Part shown: positions 47,560 to 58,412 of the stretch, in pieces
Numbering within the stretch: position 1 is the stretch's first letter
Layout of the letters: every line of letters starts with the position of its first letter
Notes under the pieces: generated by a model
Database searches by the model: none
Seen by the model: the letters and a program-made list of their open reading frames with translations, nothing else
What the model was told of the DNA's origin: nothing
Source: Nephrocerus scutellatus
Lineage: Eukaryota; Arthropoda; Insecta; Diptera; Pipunculidae
Length of the DNA: 64,000 nucleotides
Direction of reading: 5' to 3'
Assembly (NCBI GenBank): GCA_947095585.1
Contig: OX352763.1
Coordinates: 12,635,462-12,699,461 of the forward strand
Translations under genes and position numbers: made by a program

Positions 47560-47945
47560 GTCCTTCCAAATAATAGGTTTTCTCAAGACCCTCAAAATAT
47601 GCTTTTGTTTTAGTACTAACTGGTTCGTTAGACCAAAATCTTTTACCGTCCAGCCATTTCTTCAAATTTTTATGAATAGACTCACACTTTTGACAGGTCT
47701 TGATATTTTCCATTTCCATTCCTATTGGACTTAAAATAACACCCATTGCGTAGTTGAACTGATCATTTACCTCTAAGTTTTTACTTTTTCCTCCAAAGTT
47801 AGATTTACGAACAAAATTCCCACCAACTAATTTCGTACCAAAATTTTTTTCACCATGGAGAGAAATTACGCAATCTTTTCTTATTTCCCCCCATTTTATA
47901 AATTTTTTAGGTAAGATACATCTATCGCATCTTGTCCTGCCCTGA
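47560..47945 (-). CDS. Unrecognised coding remnant with two Cys pairs
   Basis: One - strand frame stays open for about 130 codons from near 47945: GRTRCDRCILPKKFIKWGEI, then ISLHGEKNFGTKLVGGNF, FNYAMGVILSPIGMEMENIK and TCQKCESIHKNLKKWLDGKR. It ends near LEGPKNWKN, after which RTE 3' sequence is joined. The CxxC pairs (CDRC and CQKC) suggest zinc binding. Its 5' end lies after an in-frame stop and a possible TCAG acceptor. I do not recognise the family. It may be part of a DNA transposon or an exon of a dead gene. The composition is clearly protein-like, unlike the surrounding DNA. Confidence 0.4.
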
Positions 47946-47949
47946 TTAA

Positions 47950-48760
47950 TTTATTCATTAGAGTCCATTCAAATTCATCATTAAACTTTTACGTACCTAA
48001 TCGTCCGTGTTCTTTTGCGAATGTCCTTATTACGCATCACGAACAAAAGTCGAACGTTTAGTTTGACAGTCGGACGTGCCGTACCTAATAGCAGATTCAC
48101 GTGCCAATATTCAATTAATTTAATAACGTTTCTCGGTCGTTGTCAATGGCGGACGCGCTGATTCTGAGTTCTGCAATGAATAAATTATAGCAATTTCCGG
48201 CAGTGAACTATCATACTGTTCGTTACATTGTGCAACATCAACTCGCAACTAAGACTCATCCGGCTACATGTTGTATAGCTTGTGCTGGAAGTGAGCAATT
48301 ATCGCAGGCACACAGCAATATAACCCGGTTGGTTTGAAGAGTTGGCGGAACAGAGATTAAATTATATTCATTAACTTAATGTTAATTATTTTTAATTAAA
48401 GTGCATTTTCCGCTTTTATGTTGCGAGCGCATTTACTCAGGTGTACAAATACATAGATTTACGTACAATGTATCGGCAGTAGTGTTGTCTCAAAGAATTT
48501 CTTTTTAATTAGAATTTCACTTAATTTAGTTGAGACCCGAACAACTACCTACCACTTCGAGTAGTTCTGAAGTTGTAAAAATTCATTAAAATGAATGTGT
48601 GGATACAGAACGATAATCTTAATCTCATCAGTGAAATAGTGAAGATGGGACGGGAAAAGCAGCATTTTCACATTGAAGAAATAAACGCCAACAAAATAAG
48701 TTGCACAAATATCTCGGATTATTCGCTAACAAGGTGCAGATGACTTAGGAGTTGAAACCA
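47950..48760. other. No gene recognised
   Basis: AT-rich; a short + strand frame near 48588 (NVWIQNDNLNLISEIVKMGR) has a protein-like look but no known domain. Confidence 0.35.
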
Positions 48761-48764
48761 AATG

Positions 48765-48925
48765 ACCAAATCGATGCCATGAATGTGGACGATGTGCCAT
48801 ACAAGCGAATGACAATTTATCTCTTGCGTGCCAAATTTGGTTAATTTGGTATTTGCGGTAAATCCAGAGACTGTTATTCGCGAGGCGCCGAAATGATCGA
48901 AAAAGTTCTTGAAAACTGGACTCAC
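48765..48925 (+). mobile_element. mariner/Tc1-type transposase, internally deleted partial copy
   Basis: Carries two non-adjacent pieces of the transposase. One resembles the segment after the catalytic QQD block (GACGATGTGCCATACAAGCG, MTIYLLRAKFG). The other is the C-terminal NPETVIREAPK block. Both recur in order, with the missing middle, in the copy immediately downstream. Confidence 0.65.
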
Positions 48926-48934
48926 CTTTTTAGA

Positions 48935-49440
48935 TGAAGTGCATATCCATCTCGGGGGCTATGTAACCAAGCAGGACTACCAGATTTAGGGATCGGAACA
49001 GCCGCACATAGTCGCCAATGCATCTACCAAGAGCGACAGTTTTGCTTTGTTTTTGGAGTGTTGTCCCATTTATCTACGAAAACGCGAAACCGTCAATGGC
49101 GTCAAATCGATGCCATGAATGTGGACCAAATCAATTCCAATAATGTGGACGACCTTTAGTTTCAACAAGATTGCGCCACATGAAATACAAATCGACTGAC
49201 AATTGATCTCTTGCGCACCAAAGTTGGCAACCGAATAACCAGCCATTTTGGAGATGTCAATTGGCCTGCGCGGATCTGCGATTTGACGCCAATGGACTTT
49301 TTTCTATAGGGTTCCCTTAAGGATAGATGTTATGCGGAAAATCCAGAGACAATTTCTGCCTTAGAACATAACATTGCGACTGTCATTCGCAAGGCGCCGA
49401 AATGATCGAAAAAGTTCTTGAAAACAGGACTGACAGGATG
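48935..49440 (+). mobile_element. mariner/Tc1-superfamily transposase, degraded
   Basis: On the + strand: FLDEVHIHLGGYVTKQDYQI (second catalytic Asp of the DDE/D triad, normally FSDEAHFHLxGYVNKQN), GSEQPHIVA, RKRETVNG, NVDDL-FQQDCAT (third catalytic block, normally 'FQQDGA..H'), NWPARICDLTPMDFFL (normally 'WPPRSPDLTPLDFFLWG'), SLKDRCYAENPETISALEHN and IRKAPK. Stops occur within and between the blocks. The N-terminal DNA-binding domain and the terminal inverted repeats were not found. It is a relic of a cut-and-paste element. Confidence 0.85.
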
Positions 49441-49444
49441 GCTT

Positions 49445-50515
49445 ACTGTAAGGCCAGCAAAAGAGAGCCATATGAATTGTTTTTCAGTCCTCAAGCGGAG
49501 CAGAATAAAAAACATTTCTAAAAAAATATTGATGTTTACTCATTTTATAGGATTTTTAAAACACACTTTTTTCACTTCGATGATCACTATGCCGAACGTG
49601 GATTATAAATTACAATATGATTGGATGAGGTGGATGGACAGGATATTAATATTTTCTTAGATTACAGCTTCTGCTATTTGGAAGCTGAACCATCAAGCTT
49701 CCTTAACATACACGTAGCGTCAAAAAAAACTACTCTTTTCTCATCAAGAACACTCGGAAACAATAGTCTACATTATGTCTGATAATAAAGCTAATATTAA
49801 TGCTCTTGACGGTGGTTCTAGGTTGCCTAAGATGACAAATCAGGTAGCAGCGAGTAACAATCTTAATCTGAAGTGAGTTGCAGGTTACGAGGGTACAAAA
49901 ATAAAAATACATATAGGATATAACCAGGATAGATAGATGGGTACAGCAGTTAACTATTATTATTAAGAAGTAACCAAAAGGAATGACTTGGTTAGAAACT
50001 TCTTTTGGGAATGACTTGGCTAGAAACTTCTTTTGGAAGAATAACCAGATGATAAGGAACAATAAGCCCTTTGTTGTTCCTTTTTAAAAAAGGTCTGTTA
50101 AGTAATGGTAATCGGAGGCAATTCTTAAGTAATCATACAGCTTATACACGCTATGCTGTTCGCTGCCACTATTATGACGAAGAAAGGGAATACTACATTG
50201 CTTTTGCCAAGCCATATATTTTATGAGCATTGAGCGCATGCATGGCTGTGCTTCTCTAATCCTTCGAAAATGTTTACAAAGTTAATGTTTAATTCTCATT
50301 ATTGCGTACGATAGATATCTAAATACTGGGCGTGGAGGATGCATCCGATATCACACACACAAAACCAAATAATTGTGATCGCATGTACTTAATACCAACG
50401 GAAAATTATTAATGTGCCTATGTATCCTATCTAAACTTTTTATGGGTAACTTCTTCCTTCCTATATTGATACGAATTTTAAAAAGTGTTCTCAAGGTTAC
50501 ACTGGCAATTACTTA
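49445..50515. other. No gene recognised
   Basis: AT-rich, with a duplicated phrase GAATGACTTGGxTAGAAACTTCTTTTGG at 49981 and 50010. Frames of up to 110 codons have no recognisable domain. Confidence 0.4.
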
Positions 50516-50519
50516 TTAC

Positions 50520-51280
50520 TCACATATAAATCTTATATTCACATATAACAGTCATATTCGCATATAACACTTATATGCACATATAACACTTATATTCATA
50601 TATAACATTACTCTAGTTGCATGCACTCTGGTACAACTTCAAATAATAACTAACTCACAGCGAAAAAAAATGGTGTACTTATACTAAATCAAGAGTTTCG
50701 AGAAGGTCCTATTCTTTGAAATTTACATAAAAAGCTCCAAACAAATACCTGGAATAATTTATATAAACTTCCCTATACATAATTTCAACACATATCATTT
50801 GAAATACGATGATACTGATACTCTTTACAAATGACACTGTTAAGTATAATAAAACTACTTTCGTAATAATATGCTTATGAAATTTGGCATTTTTAGAGTT
50901 CGTAATAGATTTTGCAAATAAAAACACAACACAAGTTCGTTTATTCACAAATTAAACCTTTAATTCACAAATAGCAACACTTCACACGGGTGTTTACATA
51001 TTATTCACAAAAATATTTACAATAACACTGATTTTCACATAAAACTGCTCTATCTAATTGCAAGTACTTTGGTACAAATCCAAATCAAACCTAGCTAACC
51101 TAATCAGCAGTTTCGACAAGGACTATTCTATTCGAACCATCTAGCATCAGATAGCACATACTGGTACGAGTATAATATTATACAAAATTCCCCACACATA
51201 ATCTTATATACGATATTACTGATACTCTCTACAGATGACACTGTTAAGTGTACTAAAACTACTTTCGTAACAATATATAT
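50520..51280. repeat. Composite tandem/direct repeat
   Basis: From about 50530 to 50605 four units of 19-20 bp (CATATAACACTTATAT type) are in tandem. The following block (TGGTACAA, TTTCGAxAAGG, TATACATAAT, GATACTGATACTCT, GACACTGTTAAGT, AAAACTACTTTCGTAA; 50611-50880) recurs about 404 bp later, at 51048-51275. No protein is encoded. Confidence 0.7.
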
Positions 51281-52495
51281 CTATTTCATATATATATATA
51301 TTTCCCATTTCTTCAACTTCTATTCCATTTCATTGCCTATGTTGATATTTTAAGCTCATAAAAGCCCACCAATAGCTTAGCCACAAGCAAATTTTGAGTC
51401 AAGGGTAATTTGAGTTTACTCATCTAAATGAAAACCACCAAAATCTCTTAACCCAGAGGAGATAATGTAAAAAACCATCTTCTTGTAATTTCGAAAAACA
51501 AAATAAAAATAAAGAAACTGAATTCCATTTGTAATGAAAAAACCTTTCTTTTCTTTTCAAGAAAACCGATTCAAGTGCGGACCAGCCAATACACAAAAAC
51601 CAAACACTCGCGGTCTACTTATAATGAAACCAGGACGAATCCTGTAGGTGCATGTGTGTGTGTGCGCGAAGTGATTTAATAAAAATAATGCTCCTGCCTA
51701 GGCAAACACACACCTACTTGTATGAATCCAGCGATGGTCTCGACCGATGGCTGATAACGCGGTCCTAGAAGTGGCCTTAGTGTTGGTGTTGGTGGTTGTG
51801 GTATTATGCAATGCTTCTAAATACGGGAAGCAGAAGCCAACTAATGGCCGCTTGTAATACAAGCCAATTATTGAAATTATTTTTTTTAATGCGATGGAAA
51901 TTTAATTATGAATTCATTCGGTATTTCTTCTCTCTTAATGGAAATATAAAAGCAGCAGCGTAGCTGTATGATACTTCATATTTTTTTTTATTTTTTACTC
52001 ATTGTGAGTGCTTAATTAGGTTCGGGCGGACTCTTCAAGGGGGCGGCAGCATTTTTAATTTCCCTAAAATTATTGCTAGTGCTGTGTACGAGAGCGAATC
52101 GTACTTTGCTCGATAAATTTTTTTCAAGGAATTTTTATTTTGTTTTCTCGAATGAAGTTTTAAATGCAGGATACAGGACACTTTAGTTTTCGCTTTCAAA
52201 TTGATAACTTTACACAAACACACACGATTGTAAATAATTTGTCATTACTTATAATTTAAAAATGAGTAAGCACTCGAAGGGGCATATTGGTAATTAGCGA
52301 TTGTAATTGTAATGGTTCAAGACCCATTCACCTAAAAACTGCAAATAAAATGAAATAAAAACAAACAAACCAGGATACACCAGCATCATTACTAAAATAA
52401 ATTTGGAAAATGAAAAGGTCACACAATCAGATTTAATGATAAAATCGACTAATTTCAAAAGAAACTTTGAAAATTTGAAAACATTTATTAGTACC
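51281..52495. other. AT-rich presumed intron, no gene seen
   Basis: (TG)n near 51652-51666. The GGTGTTGGTGGTTGTGGT stretch near 51782 is low-complexity. No coding exon could be supported. Confidence 0.45.
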
Positions 52496-52499
52496 CTTT

Positions 52500-52850
52500 C
52501 ACACCATGCGTCCATCTCGTATACAGACGCATCAAAAAAAAGACACAGGAACCGGAGCAGGAATGTTTGGACACAGAATTACATTGCGAATAACCTTAGG
52601 AAAATCTCCAACAGTATTCCAGGCAGAAACTATAGTAATAGGAGTCTGCACTCTAGAATGTACAGAATAACCGAGATATATGTGATCTCAGACAGTCAGG
52701 CAGCAATGCTAGCATTAAAAGGTCCAAAACAACGTGGAGCTGCTTCTGACACTTGAAAGAAATGGCCAAAACTAACAAAATCAACCTAATTTGGTCTTCC
52801 GGTCACTCAAGCATCTCAGGAAATAAGGCAAAAAGGATCGAGTAGTTGCA
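52500..52850 (+). mobile_element. LINE family D, RNase H fragment
   Basis: Shifted + strand frames give SISYTDASKKRHR (first Asp block), the equivalent of TVFQAETIVIG (Glu block), then EIYVISDSQAAMLALKGPK (second Asp block) and LIWSSGHSSISGNKA (His loop). All four catalytic regions of LINE RNase H are present in the right order, but in different frames. It ends where a LINE-A copy of opposite strand begins. Confidence 0.75.
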
Positions 52851-52854
52851 CGGT

Positions 52855-54370
52855 TGGGCTGGATGATTGGATGGATGCATCGGGATATTTCTTTTGAACA
52901 ACGCTTATGGAAAAAGCGATAAAACGGTCTGTCGCGCCGTATATTATTATTATTATTATTATTAAATAGTAGCTAGGTCTGAAGAAGTGAAGTATCTCTT
53001 GGACCATTTTAGAAAACCTTAATATTTCGCAGCATTCTTAGCGATGGGAAATATGTGGTCGTTCCAACAAAGCTTGTTGTTGACGCACATACCGTGTATT
53101 ATGAGCTTTTCAGTTTCTTTGATGCAGTAACTCATAGATAAAGGTTGGGGGTTTAAATTTTGCTTAGACAACAGAAGAGAGCATTCGAATTTGAAAGTGT
53201 TAAATTCTACTCTATTGTGTTCATAACAAGGTGGGGTTGTTATGATGTCAAGGTCAGAAATTAACGTATTTAACAAACGTTGTTGTTCAAGTTCCACTTG
53301 TGATGAATAGGGGCGTGCATAAAGCGTAAACTCTTATGAAAAGCTAAGAGTGCTTTCATCAGCGAAAGAATGGAATTGATTAGAGGTAGCGGATAGGAGA
53401 TCATTAATGAAAATGAAAAAGACTGTCAGAGACAAAACAGAGCATTGGGGAAAACTGGCGTTTATACGGATAACACTTGATTTGAAACCGTCCAATACAA
53501 CCTAAATTGAACGGTCAGAAAGGTAGTTACTAGTCCAAACAAGCAGGATAGCACTTCCAAAAGGTATTAATTTTCGACAAAAGAGCTTGATGCCAGACTC
53601 TGCCAAATGCCCTGAAAATATCGAGTGCAACAATTTTACTTTCATCGAATTTGTGAATAGACCACTTTTAGGTGAGATATGCCATGAAGATCAGCTGTAG
53701 AACGTTGCCTTCGAAAACCGTACTGGCGGTCGCTAAGGATTCCTAAAATTAAAGGTATTGTATAAGCTTATGACTGATCAGTGTTTCCATGGCTTAAGAA
53801 AGCATGGATGTTAGCGCAATGGGTCGGTACGTGGAAAGAAATGAAGTTTCGCCTTTTTTAGGAACAGGCTGGACAAAGGCTGTTTTCCAATTCCTCGGGA
53901 AGAGTCCAGAGAAATGGAAAATCCTGCGCAGTGTCAAGGCCAACGCTGAAGAACTTCTCTTCAAAACTATAGCAGAAATACCATTAGGCCCAGCAGATTT
54001 ATGAATGTTAAGATCATTGAATACTGTAGCTATTTGACAAGTACGAAAGTAGATTTGTCCCATAGAATATTCAACTCTGTCGCCAGGCGGCGACAACGCG
54101 CAATCTGGTAGCGTTGAGCTAGCTGCGAAATGTGAAGCAAGCATATTGACCTTGTCTATAGGGCTGCCAATTTTAATGTCACTGTGAATGAGCGTTTGAA
54201 TTGAAGACAAGGCAGTATTTTTAATTTACTTCACAAATGACCAAAAATTATTACTACCTTTGGGATATTGAAATATTTTTTGTCTCAGTTTCTGGTCGTA
54301 GTCTAATTTGACTTGTATAAGGTAGGCGTTGCAATCAATTCTTTCTTACTCGTCTAAATTCGGTTCGGTT
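52855..54370 (-). mobile_element. LINE family A, long - strand copy, broken
   Basis: Read on the - strand: the region before the reverse transcriptase (ASHFAASSTLPD, SIQTLIHSDIKIGSPIDKVN), then FNDLNIHKSAGPNGISAIVL, LRRIFHFSGLFPRNWKTAFV and PVPKKGETSFLSTYRPIALT. These are the finger blocks, open for 138 codons. Damaged frames follow with LSDRQYGFRRQRST and the segment around VEFN, then LSMSYCIKETEKL, NKLCWNDHIFPIAKNAAK and RFIAFSISVVQKKYPD. An ATT microsatellite (52940-52963) sits at the C-terminal end, and the poly-A tail is missing. Together with the 14757 copy it shows the family's full enzyme order. Confidence 0.8.
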
Positions 54371-54385
54371 TTCCACAGTGGGGTT

Positions 54386-54495
54386 TTATTTAATCATATT
54401 TGGCTCAACAACCGGGGTCCGGTCCTGGCCTCCCGCAAAAAGTCTCTCCACCGGTCCCGATTTCGAGCCGATGTCATCCAGTATGGTTTTGTTTA
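54386..54495 (-). mobile_element. RTE 3' terminus, short copy
   Basis: The + strand AATCATATTTGGCTCAACAA continues with CCGGGGTCCGGTCCTGGCCT and TTTCGAGCCGATGTCATCCA, matching 45405-45480 and 47433-47475. Only the last ~110 bp of the element are present. Confidence 0.7.
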
Positions 54496-54499
54496 TATA

Positions 54500-56740
54500 A
54501 CCGAAATCATTTAGAAAAATCACGTAAATTAACCCCAATGCACTAAGAAAACGAGTCTGGTATATGACGAGACATGGTCCATTTCCTGTGCAGCTTTTGA
54601 AAATGAAAAAATAACCTTCTGCAGATAGGCCATATAATTTGCGAGAAAGCTATGAATATGAATATGAAAAAAAAAATCATGTCTTTTAGGTGATAAAGTT
54701 AATAATCGAAACCCTCATTTATAACCTCTTTGAATGATCACCCTTACTTTCATGGAACATTTTTAAGACTATCAACATCTGCAAGGCTACAAGGCAAATT
54801 CCAACACCCATCTAAATATAAATTAACAGCAATTATTCAACTCACGTTTCAACGAAAACACAATAGCTTTTAATTACTTCAAAGGATCTTACATTTTGTC
54901 ATTAAAAAGGTGCAAATGGAAAGTAAAAACAAAACAAAAAAAGTTTTGAAAGAGCATTCCTTTAAAATACGACAATTATTGTACTTAACTTGATTTGATC
55001 ATTTGGCAAGGAGCAGGGGTTGTCTGGCTGTAATATTCCTTTTGTTTTTCGGTGTCGTCATTTGAATCGTTTGCGGCTATAAGAAAGAGAAAGAGACTCT
55101 CTGCAACCGGAACTGTGGTAAGTGCCATTGTAAAAAGACGAACACAATCAAAAGTCAAACCACCCACACAGGGTGCTGTGATTTAGATTCTCATTGTTAT
55201 AAATAATAAGCTACAGAGCATGATGTGACTGAACGATTAAATTTATATATTTGGCGTTGTGCTTATTTGTAGACAATGGATAACGACTTTGCCCGGCGCA
55301 GGAATTCCAGTGATCCACCGCATCCCTTACCTGCCCGAGTGATATACGTACATTAATTCAGAAAGTATCTTTCTGGTGTTGCACGTCGGTGTCAAAAAGC
55401 AGGACATTCAACTAAGTGGAATTTGCTCTAAGCATTCTCGGTGGAAATTAATTATCCGATCAGAGCGGTCAGGTACGCGGGCTGAGGTGTCGCATTTTTG
55501 AAATACTTACTCATTCACTGCAAATTGTTGTGCATTAATAATTACTGCAACAAAAGAGTATATATAGAGTATAAAGTTGCATATTTCGACTATGACAAAT
55601 AATTGCGACGTTATTTGGTAACAGATGTGGAAGTGTATGAGAGTGCGTTTGCAACAAAACCACAATGTATCTTAACAATAAAAATAAATGGACGGGTAAT
55701 ATTCCATTAAGGATTTATGTTCATTTTTCCTCTATTATTTTCTACCTCTCACTCCATCACTCTCTTACTATCGCTTCTCGTATTTCATTAGTTATTTCTG
55801 TCATCCTGTCGCGCGGGCTATTCAAAAAGTTTGCACAACTAATGGCATAAATATCATTTTGTTTGCAGTCTAAACGCAAACCGTCATCGTAATCCTTTCT
55901 ACTTGGAACAGGTGTACGAGTGCGTTCCAGTGAAAACAAAGACAGTTCCTGAAAATTTTAGACTAATTACTTTTACGGTAGTTTGAGGGTAGTAAGTTTT
56001 TTTCTCACCTGCACCACCAAAGTTTTCATTTCGGAGGTTTTTATGAATTTTCCTAAATAATTTATTTTAGCGTATACTTTTACCACATTTGCGAATCCTT
56101 GAAACGAATGAGCGCTGTTCCAACTCATAAATTTTTTGTTGCCTTCCAGGCGTCTTTTTCTATCCTTTTTCGGTAAAGGTGACTCCGCTTCCCTTAGGTT
56201 ATCGCTTTAACTTAATAGACTGTCTTAATGCAGATAAACTTAACTTAACTTTGCAAGAAACGGAAATTAGATTTACGCTAAGGAAAGCTGTGATAAAATC
56301 TAGCCGGAGAGGGTGCAGAATCAAGGGTTGATTTCTGGTTTATGAATCAGAGAAAAGGAAAATTTAGGGAATGGAAAAAAGGATAAAATTCGATAATAAT
56401 ATAATACCAATATCAATACAGATATTACGCAGGCTGATGTTTTAGATTGGAACAAATCGAGATCGGCTTTCCGGATAAAAGTTGTTTCTTATTTAGAATT
56501 TTGTTAATGGCTGCGGCATGGTTGGATGGTTGCTATAAAAGTTTAGGGGGAGCTTTTTTCACAACAAATATAAAAATGGAATTCTTTCGCCTGCTTTGAA
56601 GCGAACTGAAAAGTTCCTTAAAAATGTTTTAATTCAAACTTTGGTGGCTATTTTTGACAACCAATATGTCAGTGGACAAATAACATTTATCCTGTTTCTT
56701 TAATTGTATTACCTCTGTGGAATTAAATTCTTTTTCTTCA
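54500..56740. other. Presumed intron, no gene seen
   Basis: AT-rich. Short frames only (at most 61 codons), none with a domain. The last 25 bases before the next exon are a strong pyrimidine tract. Confidence 0.45.
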
Positions 56741-56767
56741 TTCTCTCCCCTTATTTCTTTCGCACAG

Positions 56768-56916
56768 GTGAAGTCGAACGGCTCCTAAAAGAATATCGCC
56801 AAAATCAGGAGCTGGTGCGTCGTATCGGCGGCCATTATTATCAAATCATCTATCCGGTGCAGTTGCGCCATCACGAGAAGATGGGCATATCGACGCGTGA
56901 GGTCAGCCCACCAAAG
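56768..56916 (+). CDS. Exon of an ADAM-family metalloprotease: start of prodomain (possibly the fly mind-meld type)
   Basis: A long pyrimidine tract and CGCACAG precede the exon, and CCAAAG followed by GTACGA closes it. The frame inside is open, 49 complete codons after two bases completing a split codon (phase 1 in, phase 0 out). The peptide runs EVERLLKEYRQNQELVRRIG, then GHYYQIIYPVQLRHHEKMGI, then STREVSPPK. The phrase Y-Q-I-I-Y-P-V-Q-L is the start of the propeptide of ADAM (disintegrin and metalloprotease) proteins. In these membrane-anchored proteins the propeptide keeps the zinc protease inactive in the secretory pathway. Codon use is GC-richer than the flanks, as expected for a conserved exon. 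The non-catalytic ADAM11/22/23 group (mind-meld in Drosophila) is my best guess, but the subfamily cannot be decided from 49 residues. Other exons must lie outside the window or be too short to see. Confidence 0.65.
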
Positions 56917-57675
56917 GTACGAAATCGTATACGTAAACGAAATACTTTTGCTAACAATTACACAATGGTATGTTCTCTTATTCATTCATTCATTCAGTCA
57001 TTAATTAAAAAAAACACACTTAACAAAAATACATGCATACATACAAATAAAATCATTATACAAAACAATAATAGCAAGTGTGTTGGTAGCGTGTGCGAGT
57101 AAATGCTTCTGTGCGTGTTAGAGAATTTCGATATTTTGTTTCAGTGTAGTTTCCGTACTGTAACCAGCCAAGAATGAATCCTTCCCCTCTGTTGATACCC
57201 TTTATGAATGATTTCCTCTTAATTGCCACTCTCTAACACATATAAACTGACCATGAAATACACACACACACAAACTCATTACATTTCACTGACGCGATTT
57301 CCTGTTCTTCTTCAAAAAGGTACTCGTGTAAATGATTTGTTTGTTTAAAGAAATATCGCCACCACTTCACTGCATTAGATTTCTCCAACGTATCAATTTT
57401 CTTAAAGTTTTTTGCACCGCAAAATTATTTTCAGTACAATGTAAGCGGAATGTAATAATGGTACCTAATTTTTGTTGGAAATCTTATGTTATTTGCAATA
57501 CATTTATTATCAGTTCTAGTAGTTTAATCAAATTTAATTTTTCTTTCCATATTTCATAAAGAAATCAGCAATAATATAATGGATTCAAAATTGTTGAACC
57601 TTTGCATTGTCATTAATAGATTTAAACTTCTTATTGTCAGCAATAGAATATCCTTAAACTTGAACCATGAATTCC
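56917..57675. other. Downstream intron, no gene seen
   Basis: Begins with the GTACGA donor. Contains ATTC and CA-type short repeats (56980-57000, 57260-57272). Confidence 0.45.
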
Positions 57676-57679
57676 TATC

Positions 57680-58112
57680 TTTGTATGTCACCCTTAATTT
57701 GTGCTGTCGTGTTTCATAAATCCTACCGCAAAGGATTTTCCGACCGGGATACTCTTCGCTCATGCGAGCTAGGTGTCCTGGCTACCGGAGCCTTTCGAGC
57801 TTAATTCTCTTCACGATGTCGACATCGCGGTAACTTTCCTAGATCTCATCATTATAGAGTCCCCGGAATCGTCCTTCCTCACATACGGGGATCAATATTG
57901 GATTGTCGGCTCGCAGATGTGGCCACCATGTACTCTGTTTTGCTCTCATTTATGTGCAAACCCAGATTTTGTGCCGCCCGCTCGATCTGCATGAAAGCGT
58001 CCTGTATAGCACTTTGGTTTCTACCAACGATGTCGATGTCGTCTGCGTAAGTCAGTATCTGAATGGACTTATAGAGGATTGTTTCTCTCGCCATTACGTC
58101 AGAGTCTCGGAT
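57680..58112 (-). mobile_element. RTE 3' half, with YADD box, - strand part of an inverted copy
   Basis: On the - strand: LIRDSDVMARETILYKSIQI, then LTYADDIDIVGRNQSAIQDA (YADD, the catalytic Asp pair) and FMQIERAAQNLGLHINESKT, then EYMVATSASRQSNID. After an internal deletion near 57895 come the C-terminal GHLARMSEEYPGRKILCGRI and YETRQHK. It stops about 160 bp short of the usual 3' end. The 5' end at about 58112 meets, at a shared GATCA, the inverted upstream part of what appears to be the same element. Confidence 0.8.
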
Positions 58113-58412
58113 CAAGGATCTACACCCTTAGGCATGAGATGAAAAAATGTCTACAGTTTTAAAACTCTCTACACCATCTTTTTATAGACTTTAAAGCCAC
58201 CTATGATAGCATAGCCAGAGTAGAACTTTATAAAAACATAAGAGAATTCGGCATTCGGCAAATATACTGACACGACTATGTAGGTTGACCATGACCAATG
58301 TTATAAGCCAAGTAAAAATATCCGGATCACTATTCAACATTTATAACGGGCTCCGACAAGGGGATGAACTGGCATGCGTCCTCTTCAACCTGTCATTGGA
58401 AAAAGTGTTCCG
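58112..58412 (+). mobile_element. RTE 5' half, inverted + strand part of the same copy
   Basis: On the + strand: IYTLRHEMKKCLQF, then LHHLFIDFKATYDSIARVEL (palm A block with its Asp), YKNIREFGIRQIY, TMTNVISQVKISGSLFNIYN and GLRQGDELACVLFNLSLEKV. The next residues in an intact protein (IRDS...) are exactly where the - strand half at 57680-58112 begins. The two halves are thus complementary, not overlapping, and inverted relative to each other. Confidence 0.8.

Noticed and set aside
58000..58142. 79-codon + strand frame over the RTE junction
   Set aside because: It reads antisense through the YADD region, which is convincingly coded on the - strand.
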